Origin: CAZTBB01 sp964611755 | GTDB lineage: Bacteria > Pseudomonadota > Alphaproteobacteria > Micavibrionales > Micavibrionaceae | Assembly: GCA_964611755.1 (NCBI GenBank) | Contig: CAZTBB010000076.1 | Location: 1 to 6,699, forward strand | Direction: 5' to 3' | Length of the DNA stretch: 6,699 bases | Shown here: one piece after another, positions 1-5,562 of the stretch | Layout: every line of letters begins with the position of its first letter | Position numbering within the stretch: the stretch's first letter is position 1 | Program-made: the position numbers and the translations under genes | The notes under the pieces: model-generated | What the model was told of the DNA's origin: nothing | Seen by the model: only the letters and a program-made list of their open reading frames with translations | The model's database searches: none

Positions 1-619
1 GGTGCTGATGGCTGCCGATATTTTAATTTATAACGCGACGCACGTGCCGGTGGGCGAGGATCAGAAGCAGCATCTCGAGCTATCGCGTGACTTGGCCTCA
101 ACCTTTAATACGAAATATAAGGTTGAGTATTTCAATCAGCCCGAGCCTGTGATTACCGGCCCGGCGCCGCGGGTGATGAGCTTGCGTGATGGGACACAAA
201 AAATGAGTAAATCGGCCGAATCCGATATGAGCCGGATTAACCTTTCTGATGATGCGGATTTGATTGCCAAGAAAGTGCGCAAAGCCAAAACCGATCCTGA
301 GCCATTGCCGGAGAGTGTGGATGGTCTGGAGGGGCGTCCGGAAGCCAAGAATCTTGTGACTATTTACGCGGCGCTTGATGGAAAAACAGCCGAGCAGGTG
401 ATCGCGGAATTTGGCGGTAAATCATTTTCAGACTTTAAGCCGGCCTTGGCAGATTTGGCCGTGGAAAGCCTGAGCCCGATTACAGCGCGCATGCGTGAGC
501 TGTTGGAAGACCCTTCCCAGATTGATGCGCTGTTGATGCGGGGCAATGATCAGGCCAATGAAATCGCCGCGCCTATCTTATCCAAAGCCCAAGAGATTAT
601 GGGGTTCTGGACAAAATAG
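1..619 (+). CDS. trpS: Tryptophan--tRNA ligase, C-terminal part (5' end outside window)
   Basis: Class I aminoacyl-tRNA synthetase that charges tRNA-Trp with tryptophan in the cytoplasm using ATP. The visible 205 residues are roughly the C-terminal 60% of the usual ~330-residue enzyme. The open frame begins at base 2 with VLMAADILIY, a conserved mid-protein TrpRS segment, so base 2 is not the start; the HIGH-motif half lies upstream. GEDQKQHLELSRD (visible residues 18-30) is the typical tryptophan/adenylate pocket segment. The ATP-binding KMSKS loop is intact (visible residues 67-71, bases 200-214). The helical anticodon-binding domain follows and the protein ends GFWTK with a TAG stop at 617-619. 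Nothing suggests decay. The 103 bp to the next gene hold a plausible promoter, so downstream genes need not depend on trpS transcription. Identity is very secure. Confidence 0.97.
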   Translation, partial: VLMAADILIYNATHVPVGEDQKQHLELSRDLASTFNTKYKVEYFNQPEPVITGPAPRVMSLRDGTQKMSKSAESDMSRINLSDDADLIAKKVRKAKTDPEPLPESVDGLEGRPEAKNLVTIYAALDGKTAEQVIAEFGGKSFSDFKPALADLAVESLSPITARMRELLEDPSQIDALLMRGNDQANEIAAPILSKAQEIMGFWTK

Positions 620-659
620 GATATAAGCAAATCTGCTTAACGCTATCTTTGGATTTTTA

Positions 660-689
660 CTGGCATGATAAAGGTTGATCAGTCATAAT
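660..689 (+). promoter_or_regulatory. Candidate sigma-70-type promoter for the secreted hypothetical protein
   Basis: CTGGCA at 660-665 (4 of 6 to TTGACA) and CATAAT at 684-689 (5 of 6 to TATAAT) are separated by 18 bp. Transcription would begin near 696, about 27 bases before the chosen ATG at 723. This argues against the in-frame TTG at 675 as the start. A small 5-bp hairpin (AGGGT 690-694, ACCCT 701-705) overlaps the expected transcription start. Prediction by eye only. Confidence 0.3.
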
Positions 690-722
690 AGGGTGATAAG
701 ACCCTTGTTCGAGGTTCATGCC

Positions 723-1385
723 ATGTCATTTTTTAAACTATGTTTTGCTGTTGTTATTCTGAGCCTTTTGCCATTGGCAGGAGCGCAGGCGCATATGGTT
801 GTGTTTGAAGATGATATGCATAACATTTCATTCTCCTATCCGGATACGTGGCGGCGCGTATCGAAACAGAAGCCGGATGAGCTTATCCGCATTGTGGCGC
901 CGGCCAATGGGGCGTCTTGTGCTTTGAAAATGCGGGAAGACCATCGTTTTTCTGTGTATTCCGATCATCATCGAGGGGCACTTCAAAGACAGAACTTTGC
1001 CGGAAATTTTTGGGCGGATTATGTCGGGATTTATGATAATCCGGCCGTGCAGATGATCAACAATGTCGGTATGGGGCGCGGTTTTGGAAGCTTTGCTTTG
1101 GCGGCTTACACGACGCCGGGGCCAATCAATGAAGCGCGTAGCTCTGCGATGCTGGTATCTACATATCAGAACGAAGTGGCTATATTGGATTGTTCAACGC
1201 GCACGGATCAGTATAGCGCTTATCATCCTGTTTTTATGACCATAGCCAAAAGCGTCAATCACAGACAGACCAGCTATGATTGGATCTATGGTTATTACCG
1301 GAATTTCACAAAAGATAAGCCGTTAATTATCAATAATGGCTCTGTGAAGAAGCGTCCAATTGATTCCGGACATTTTGTCTATTAG
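723..1385 (+). CDS. Secreted protein of unknown function (220 aa)
   Basis: I do not recognise a named family. The N-terminus (MSFFKLCFAVVILSLLPLAG then AQA, H) is a clear Sec signal peptide, with likely cleavage after residue 23, so the mature ~197-residue protein should be periplasmic or secreted. The mature start, with ISFSYPDTWRRV at about residues 35-46, resembles the opening strand/turn of PsbP/Mog1/DUF1795-like folds ('F-x-Y-P-x-x-W'); this is only a fold-level hint. Two cysteines remain after cleavage (C66, C157) and could form a disulfide. The C-terminus is rich in aromatic and basic residues (YDWIYGYYRNF, about 185-195) and has no membrane anchor. I chose ATG 723 because GAGG at 711-714 lies 8 bases upstream and the signal peptide then begins correctly; the TTG at 675 would add 16 unlikely residues. 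It is preceded by trpS and followed by 129 bp before the permease gene. Confidence 0.85.
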   Translation: MSFFKLCFAVVILSLLPLAGAQAHMVVFEDDMHNISFSYPDTWRRVSKQKPDELIRIVAPANGASCALKMREDHRFSVYSDHHRGALQRQNFAGNFWADYVGIYDNPAVQMINNVGMGRGFGSFALAAYTTPGPINEARSSAMLVSTYQNEVAILDCSTRTDQYSAYHPVFMTIAKSVNHRQTSYDWIYGYYRNFTKDKPLIINNGSVKKRPIDSGHFVY

Positions 1386-1459
1386 AGCCTTTCATTTTTT
1401 ATCATTAAATCGTTGATCGTCTCTCTATCACGCTTGCATCAGCGATGGCTTATATGTCA

Positions 1460-1495
1460 TTGTGTTTTCAACAAAATTACACGATAACCTATAAC
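1460..1495 (+). promoter_or_regulatory. Candidate promoter region for the TSUP permease operon
   Basis: Two overlapping -10-like boxes are visible: GATAAC at 1483-1488, 17 bp after TTGTGT at 1460-1465, and TATAAC at 1490-1495 (5 of 6 to consensus, weak -35). They sit on a perfect tandem repeat of ATAACCT (1484-1490 and 1491-1497). Transcription from the second box would start only about 13 bases before the permease ATG at 1515. No strong Shine-Dalgarno is visible there, so the leader may be very short. Weak, by-eye call. Confidence 0.3.
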
Positions 1496-1499
1496 CTAA

Positions 1500-1509
1500 G
1501 CTGGCCAGC
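1500..1509. repeat. Perfect 10-bp palindrome just upstream of the permease start
   Basis: GCTGGCCAGC reads the same on both strands and lies 5 bases before the ATG at 1515, where a ribosome binding site would normally be. It could be a small operator overlapping the transcription start or a chance palindrome. The arms do not extend further (A1499 and C1510 do not pair). Confidence 0.4.
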
Positions 1510-1514
1510 CTGCG

Positions 1515-2432
1515 ATGCAGATCTATTTGCCAATCGCCGAGATGAGTATATCAGGAGAAATTATATTTCTGCTGGGCACTTTTGTTGGTTTTCTCTCGGG
1601 CATGTTTGGTGTTGGCGGCGGGTTTTTATCAACGCCTTTTCTTATTTTTATTGGTATTCCTCCGGCTGTCGCGGTTGGAACACAAGCCAGCCAGCTTGTG
1701 GCTTCCGGCATGGCCGGAACAATTGGCCATTGGCGTAAGGGGAATGTCGATCTTAAGATCGGCGGCGTTATGCTGGGCGGTGGGATTATAGGTTCGTTTG
1801 TTGGTATTCTGATATTCAAGCTGTTGCAATATTTGGGGCAGATCGATCTGGCGATCTCTATTTTATACATCTTTTTGCTGTGTTCGATCGGAACAATGAT
1901 GATGATTGAGGTGGTCGGCAGTTTTCTGAAGCGTAAGACAAGCAAAGAGGCCTTCAATAAATTCAATCGTAAGCGTTTTTTTGATAATTGGCCTTACAAA
2001 ATGCATTTCCCCAAATCACGCCTGCATGTGAGTGCGTTAATGCCTGGCGGGATCGGGTTTTTAGCCGGGGTGATGTCCTCGATTATGGGGATTGGCGGCG
2101 GGTTCTTTATTGTGCCGGCGATGATTTATATTCTTGGTATGTCGACCTTGTTGGCGGCGGGGACATCGCTCTTTCAGATTATATTTATTGCCGCATCATC
2201 AACGATCATGCACGCCACGATGAACAATACGGTGGATTTATTGCTGGCGACTATTTTAATGATTGGCGGTGTGATCGGCGCGCAGATTGGTGTCTATTTC
2301 GGGCGCAAAATACAAGCCAATCACGCCCGTTTTATTTTGGCTGTTTTGGTTTTGGTTGTCGGGGCGCAGCTGGCGTTCCAGCTCTTTATTCAACCGTCTG
2401 ATTTATACTCAACCGTCCTGTGGGAGCAATAA
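1515..2432 (+). CDS. TSUP (TauE/SafE) family membrane permease, probable anion exporter
   Basis: Predicted inner-membrane permease of the TSUP family (sulfite, sulfoacetate, taurine-related or other organic anion movement). The 305-residue length fits the family. The sequence shows the internal duplication: GFLSGMFGVGGGF at residues 25-37 and GFLAGVMSSIMGIGGGFF at 181-198, each followed by a hydrophobic hairpin rich in small residues (TQASQLVASGMAG at 56-68; TSLFQIIFIAASS at 217-229). The halves are joined by a basic, hydrophilic loop (about 139-172), probably cytoplasmic. About eight membrane segments are expected. I chose ATG 1515 because MQIYLPIAEM matches the N-terminus I recall for alphaproteobacterial relatives, although no good Shine-Dalgarno precedes it; ATG 1542 is the alternative. 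The stop codon TAA directly abuts the ATG of the next gene. Fold assignment is secure; the substrate is unknown and sulfur oxyanions are inferred from the family. Confidence 0.93.
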   Translation: MQIYLPIAEMSISGEIIFLLGTFVGFLSGMFGVGGGFLSTPFLIFIGIPPAVAVGTQASQLVASGMAGTIGHWRKGNVDLKIGGVMLGGGIIGSFVGILIFKLLQYLGQIDLAISILYIFLLCSIGTMMMIEVVGSFLKRKTSKEAFNKFNRKRFFDNWPYKMHFPKSRLHVSALMPGGIGFLAGVMSSIMGIGGGFFIVPAMIYILGMSTLLAAGTSLFQIIFIAASSTIMHATMNNTVDLLLATILMIGGVIGAQIGVYFGRKIQANHARFILAVLVLVVGAQLAFQLFIQPSDLYSTVLWEQ

Positions 2433-3179
2433 ATGGCCAGAGTGTTCATCACCTTATTATTCTTTGTTGTGATAGCATGTCCATATGGGCAGGACGCTGA
2501 TGCCAAGAGCCTTGTGGTTGATCTGGCCAGTGATCATGTCGATATCACAACCGGTTTTGGCGGGGCGGATGTTACCTTGTTTGGTAAAACCAATGTTCAG
2601 GATGCGCAAGTCGCCATTGTTATTCAGGGGCCGCAAAAACAAGTGGTCGTCAGAAAGAAAGGCTCTGTGTTTGGGGCATGGGTCAATACGCAATATATTC
2701 GTTTTCGCAATGTTCCTTTGTTTTATGATTACGCCTCCAATGTCACCAAGCCGGAGAATAGAGCCGTGATGAGGGAGAATGAAATTGGTTTGGGCGGATT
2801 GCATTTTACAGCAGATTATAGTGATGGTGACGAGGAGTATTTGCAGAATTTTAGAGAAGCCCTCATTCGTAATAAACAAGAGCAGAATCTGTTTCCAACC
2901 GGAGGAAAAGCAGTCAGGTTTTTGGATGAAGGTTTTTTCAGGGCCGATTTCACCATTCCACCAAATGTTCCAACGGGTAATTATTCTGTTACAAGTTATG
3001 TTCTAAAGGGCGGCAACATCGTGGAGCAAAGCCAGACCGTGTTGAAGGTGGCGCAGGTTGGCCTTAATGCGGAGATGAATGAATTTGCCTATGCCCATGC
3101 ATTTATTTACGGGTTGATTTGTGTTTCTATGGCGTTGTTTTTCGGATGGGGAATTAATGCAATTGGCCGTAAGAGCTAA
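2433..3179 (+). CDS. TIGR02186 / Alph_Pro_TM family envelope protein
   Basis: Conserved alphaproteobacterial protein of unknown function, here 248 residues. The order seen is an N-terminal signal (h-region about residues 4-15), a soluble presumably periplasmic domain of about 190 residues rich in beta-strand-like segments (SLVVDLASDHVDITTGFGGADVTLFG at about 26-51 is characteristic), then one C-terminal membrane helix (about 220-244) ending in the basic tail GRKS. This suggests a periplasmic domain anchored in the inner membrane. Processing is ambiguous: ADA before K25 suits signal peptidase I, while VIAC at 13-16 also fits a lipobox. The ATG at 2433 follows the permease TAA with no gap, with GGGAG at 2422-2426 inside the permease gene as ribosome binding site, so translation is probably coupled. 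As I recall, relatives often neighbour TSUP permeases, so an accessory role for the transporter is a reasonable inference. Confidence 0.88.
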   Translation: MARVFITLLFFVVIACPYGQDADAKSLVVDLASDHVDITTGFGGADVTLFGKTNVQDAQVAIVIQGPQKQVVVRKKGSVFGAWVNTQYIRFRNVPLFYDYASNVTKPENRAVMRENEIGLGGLHFTADYSDGDEEYLQNFREALIRNKQEQNLFPTGGKAVRFLDEGFFRADFTIPPNVPTGNYSVTSYVLKGGNIVEQSQTVLKVAQVGLNAEMNEFAYAHAFIYGLICVSMALFFGWGINAIGRKS

Positions 3180-3187
3180 TCAGTGAA

Positions 3188-3192
3188 GGGAG
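3188..3192 (+). promoter_or_regulatory. Shine-Dalgarno of the universal stress protein gene
   Basis: GGGAG (within AAGGGAG, 3186-3192) lies 9 bases before ATG 3202 in a 22-bp gap. It fixes the start and, with no terminator in the gap, supports cotranscription with the two upstream genes. Confidence 0.6.
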
Positions 3193-3201
3193 CTTTTTAA
3201 A

Positions 3202-3708
3202 ATGGCACGTGAAGAAAAACCATTAAAGAAAAGAAAAAGCAAAAACGGAACGCAGGGTGTTTATCTGTTATTCGTCGATGATAGTGAGGAATTTCCGCTG
3301 GCTTTGGAATATGGGCTTGCATTGGCGCAGTCAAATAACGCGCATATCGGTCTGTTGCACGTTGTCGAGGATGAGGAGTTCCAGCAATGGGGCACAATTC
3401 AGGACAAAATGCGCAGAGAAATGCGCGAGAATGCAGAAAACCTTGTCTGGAGCTATGCCAAGCGCGTGGATGAGGCCTGTGGCATGAAATCATCCTTGTT
3501 TATTGAGCAAGGCAATAAGTTCGATGCGGTTGTCCGCATTATTGATGAGGATCCGAATATTAAAATGTTGATTTTGGCGGCCAATGATGCATCCAATCCC
3601 GGGCCTTTGGTAGCTCACTTTACAGCCAAGGGGCTTGCCCGTTTGAGGGTGCCGCTTGTGGTTGTTCCGGGTCATTTGAGCGAAAAAGACATTGAAGCCG
3701 TGTCATAG
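3202..3708 (+). CDS. Universal stress protein (UspA) family protein
   Basis: Cytosolic single-domain Usp of 168 residues. After a strongly basic leader (KPLKKRKSKNG, about 6-16) the alpha/beta Usp fold begins with VYLLFVDDSEEFPLALEYGLALA (20-42), the expected first strand, an acidic residue near the nucleotide site and helix 1. The second strand is HIGLLHVVE (48-56); ILAANDASNPGPLVAHFTAKGL (124-145) followed by RVPLVVVPG (149-157) is the C-terminal part. The usual G-x2-G-x9-G-(S/T) ATP motif is only partly present (NPGP, then TAKG), so ATP binding is uncertain; alphaproteobacterial relatives near nfuA share this PGPLV form as far as I recall. It follows the TIGR02186-type gene by 22 bp and probably ends the operon. 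Its partner or signal is unknown; such proteins often modulate stress responses or neighbouring transporters. Confidence 0.92.
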   Translation: MAREEKPLKKRKSKNGTQGVYLLFVDDSEEFPLALEYGLALAQSNNAHIGLLHVVEDEEFQQWGTIQDKMRREMRENAENLVWSYAKRVDEACGMKSSLFIEQGNKFDAVVRIIDEDPNIKMLILAANDASNPGPLVAHFTAKGLARLRVPLVVVPGHLSEKDIEAVS

Positions 3709-3742
3709 AGACCTATTTCTCTTCTATAGCGGCTCTATTTTT
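3705..3742 (+). terminator. Possible weak rho-independent terminator after usp
   Basis: ATAGAG (3705-3710, overlapping the usp stop codon) can pair with CTCTAT (3733-3738), with an inner CTAT/ATAG stem, and is followed by a T run at 3738-3742. The stem is AT-rich with a sizeable internal loop, so termination may be partial and some transcription may continue into nfuA. Confidence 0.3.
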
Positions 3743-3784
3743 GGTAAAGACAACAAGAAATAGATTAACACGAAAGCATTGAGC

Positions 3785-4354
3785 ATGTTTATTCAAACCG
3801 AGCAAACACCGAACCCCGCAACCATCAAGTTCTTGCCCGGGCGCGATATTGCCCCGCAAGGCGGAGTGCATTATGCGAGCGTATCGGAGGCCACAAGCTC
3901 CCCTTTGGCACAGCGTTTGTTTACATTGCAAGGTGTGGCGGCCGTGTTTTTAGGCTCGGATTTCGTCTCGATTACCAAAGAGGACGATACGGATTGGGTG
4001 ATGCTCAAGCCGATGATTATGGCGGCAATGATGGAGCACCTCTCGACCGGCCAGCCCGTGATGAATGATAAGCAAGAAGGTTCAAGTGCCGGTCATGCGG
4101 GTTCCTCTGAGGATGATGATGAGATTACAGCACAAATTAAGGAGCTGCTGGATGAACGCGTGCGCCCGATGGTCGCCATGGATGGCGGTGATATTGTCTT
4201 TGATCGCTTTGAGGATGGGGTTGTGTTTCTACAAATGCGCGGTGCCTGCGCCGGATGCCCAAGCTCAACAGCCACGCTTAAGATGGGCATAGAAAATATG
4301 TTGCGCCACTTTATTCCTGAGGTTCAGGAAGTGCGCCCTGTGGAGATGTATTAG
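3785..4354 (+). CDS. nfuA: NfuA-type Fe-S cluster scaffold/carrier (Nfu_N + NifU-like domains)
   Basis: Cytosolic carrier that receives Fe-S clusters and delivers them to apo-enzymes. The N-terminal Nfu_N domain starts MFIQTEQTPNPATIKFLPGR, almost the family consensus, and runs to about residue 88. A low-complexity acidic linker (about 94-113, with SSEDDDE) joins it to the NifU C-terminal domain (about 114-185). That domain contains RPMVAMDGGDI (127-137) and the cluster-ligating GACAGC with C155 and C158 (codons at 4247-4258). Length (189 aa) is normal for alphaproteobacterial NfuA. I chose ATG 3785 because the protein then begins with the conserved MFIQTE; the TTG at 3779 adds only two residues. 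GAAAG (3772-3776) is a modest ribosome binding site. The last 44 bp overlap the convergent deacetylase-like gene. Confidence 0.96.
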   Translation: MFIQTEQTPNPATIKFLPGRDIAPQGGVHYASVSEATSSPLAQRLFTLQGVAAVFLGSDFVSITKEDDTDWVMLKPMIMAAMMEHLSTGQPVMNDKQEGSSAGHAGSSEDDDEITAQIKELLDERVRPMVAMDGGDIVFDRFEDGVVFLQMRGACAGCPSSTATLKMGIENMLRHFIPEVQEVRPVEMY

Positions 4355-5417
4355 AGCCGCCCTCATCAATAAAGGCTTCGAAAAATAATAATCCAAACCA
4401 GCGCCACGCATCTTGTGAGACGGGGAGCGTGCAATTTAAGCGCAAACGCTGGTCCTCACTCATATCCGGCATTGGGATTTCGATGCGCTGCCCAATAGCT
4501 TCAAACTCTACTTTTCCTATTGTGTTTATGAAACAGGAGATCGCCTCGGCCTTGAGTTTTTCATCAATCGTAAATCCAATTGATGCGGGGGGGGTATTCA
4601 AAATGGCGCCATCCGGCTCTATATCATGTACAGGAAGAGGAAGCGCACGCGTTACAAGACGGAAACGCTCTAGCCCGCCATGCTGTTCGGTCATGGTAAA
4701 GCGTGGCAGTGAAAACAAATTATCATCATGATGGGCAACGCCGGATTGTAATCCGAAGGCGGCCTTAAACCCAGCCGATGAAATTTTTTCACGCAGGGCG
4801 TGGGTGTATTCGCCAAACGGATATGAAAAGAAGGGCGCCTCATTTTTGAAATAGTCACGATGCGCCGCTTTGGCCTTGTTCACGCTCCGCATAATCGTTG
4901 TAAGATCATCATCCAGAATATGTTTGTAAGAGGCAGGCAGAAGACCCAGAGCAACGTTTTTATTTCTGGCCAGTGCACGAAGGTCGCTCCAGTTCATGTA
5001 TTGGGCTGTGTTTGCGCTTGCACTATCGCTGGCGTAAAAAACAGTGAAGGGGAGGCCGTGATCCAAGAGAAGCGGAATAGCCTTGTCGAGTGCAGATTTA
5101 TAAGCGCCCTCAAAGGTGATGGCAATTGTCTTCTCCGGCAGGGATGTCCCGGTCTCAAAGGCTTCAATTAAATCTGTCAATGAAATGACATTATAATCTT
5201 CATCAATCATTTCCCGCACATGGGATTCAAACTGCTCGAAGCGAATATTGGTTTCCGGGAAGAAGTCCTCGTCAATGCGGCCGTAAGAGAGTATCACTGC
5301 GGCATTCTGGTCTTGTTTTAAGCTTTGGGCATAGGCCATGCCGGCAAGCCCAGGGCAGGCCTGCGGCAGCGACACAAGAAAGCCAATCACAAGGGCTGTC
5401 ATCCATATCTTAAGCAT
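4311..5417 (-). CDS. Exported polysaccharide deacetylase-like (NodB fold) protein, probably catalytically inactive
   Basis: 368 residues with a signal peptide (cleavage likely after AYA, residue 30), so periplasmic or secreted. The CE4/NodB barrel is recognisable: ITFEGAYKSALDKAIPLLLDHGLPFTVFYAS (100-130) corresponds to motif 1, where active enzymes have TFDDGY; here the two Asp are Glu103 and Gly104. LGLLPASYKHI (157-167) lies where the metal-binding H-x3-H region is expected, and both histidines are replaced by other residues (Leu160, Tyr164). Motif 3, SYPFGEY (198-204), is preserved. A C-terminal domain of about 95 residues (about 275-347) with NCTLP and WRWFG follows; I recall it in alphaproteobacterial relatives near nfuA. 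With the metal ligands gone, classical deacetylation seems unlikely; carbohydrate binding or a structural role is possible. No strong Shine-Dalgarno precedes ATG 5417. The 3' end overlaps nfuA tail to tail. A C8 tract lies in codons 275-277. Confidence 0.88.
   Translation of the reverse strand: MLKIWMTALVIGFLVSLPQACPGLAGMAYAQSLKQDQNAAVILSYGRIDEDFFPETNIRFEQFESHVREMIDEDYNVISLTDLIEAFETGTSLPEKTIAITFEGAYKSALDKAIPLLLDHGLPFTVFYASDSASANTAQYMNWSDLRALARNKNVALGLLPASYKHILDDDLTTIMRSVNKAKAAHRDYFKNEAPFFSYPFGEYTHALREKISSAGFKAAFGLQSGVAHHDDNLFSLPRFTMTEQHGGLERFRLVTRALPLPVHDIEPDGAILNTPPASIGFTIDEKLKAEAISCFINTIGKVEFEAIGQRIEIPMPDMSEDQRLRLNCTLPVSQDAWRWFGLLFFEAFIDEGGSNTSPQGALPEPQE
4587..4594. repeat. Homopolymer G8/C8 tract inside the deacetylase-like gene
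   Basis: Eight consecutive G on the plus strand (eight C in the coding strand) encode part of Thr-Pro-Pro at residues 275-277. The frame is intact in this sequence. Such a tract is prone to slippage in replication and sequencing; one base gained or lost would cut off the C-terminal domain. Confidence 0.9.
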
Positions 5418-5437
5418 GATGTCTGCAATATAATCTA

Positions 5438-5447
5438 TTTCCGGAAA
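5438..5447. promoter_or_regulatory. Palindrome in the divergent promoter region, candidate operator
   Basis: TTTCCGGAAA is a perfect 10-bp palindrome between the divergent deacetylase-like and nitroreductase genes. On the minus strand it sits 5' of TATATT (plus-strand 5427-5432), a possible -10 box of the deacetylase-like gene, which would put the palindrome in the promoter spacer. The matching -35 is poor. A palindrome this short can arise by chance. Confidence 0.3.
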
Positions 5448-5481
5448 ATATCACCCTCTTTTTGAGATTTTTTTATCAGAA

Positions 5482-5505
5482 TAGGGGTTGTGCTTTACGC
5501 CCCTA
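5482..5505 (+). repeat. Inverted repeat upstream of the nitroreductase gene
   Basis: TAGGGG (5482-5487) and CCCCTA (5500-5505) are perfect complements around a 12-base loop. It lies 57 bases before the chosen nitroreductase start. It could be an operator with spaced half-sites or a leader hairpin. No T run follows, so it is not a typical terminator. Confidence 0.35.
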
Positions 5506-5548
5506 CAGCCCATCTTAATGGCAGATAAAGTACAGGATGATGACGTGC

Positions 5549-5555
5549 TAAGGAG
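5549..5555 (+). promoter_or_regulatory. Strong Shine-Dalgarno that fixes the nitroreductase start
   Basis: TAAGGAG is a full match to the anti-Shine-Dalgarno complement, 7 bases before ATG 5563. The upstream in-frame starts (ATG 5518, TTG 5488) have no such site. Confidence 0.8.
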
Positions 5556-5562
5556 TGCTGCG

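Noticed and set aside
624..639. TAAGCA/TGCTTA hairpin after trpS as terminator
   Set aside because: The stem is only 6 bp and AT-rich with no adjacent T run, so it is not a convincing intrinsic terminator.
675..722. TTG at 675 as start of the secreted protein
   Set aside because: It overlaps the predicted promoter, lacks a ribosome binding site and would place 16 non-signal residues before a proper signal peptide.
1445..1738. 97-codon plus-strand open frame at the permease start
   Set aside because: It is a shifted-frame shadow rich in Cys/Trp with no ribosome binding site; the TSUP frame is clearly the coding one.
1523..1966. 147-codon minus-strand open frame
   Set aside because: It is antisense to the permease gene, resembles no known protein and mirrors the hydrophobic codons of the real gene.
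2457..2879. 140-codon minus-strand open frame
   Set aside because: Antisense shadow of the TIGR02186-type gene without a recognisable domain or start signal.
3197..3493. 98-codon minus-strand open frame
   Set aside because: Antisense to usp, with a composition typical of a non-coding frame.
3741..3769. Promoter for nfuA (TTGGTA ... TAGATT/ATTAAC)
   Set aside because: Box spacing and matches are poor; nfuA may have a promoter here but the sequence does not show one reliably.
5488..5562. Upstream starts of the nitroreductase (TTG 5488, ATG 5518)
   Set aside because: No Shine-Dalgarno precedes them, whereas TAAGGAG is ideally placed for ATG 5563 and the resulting length matches RutE.
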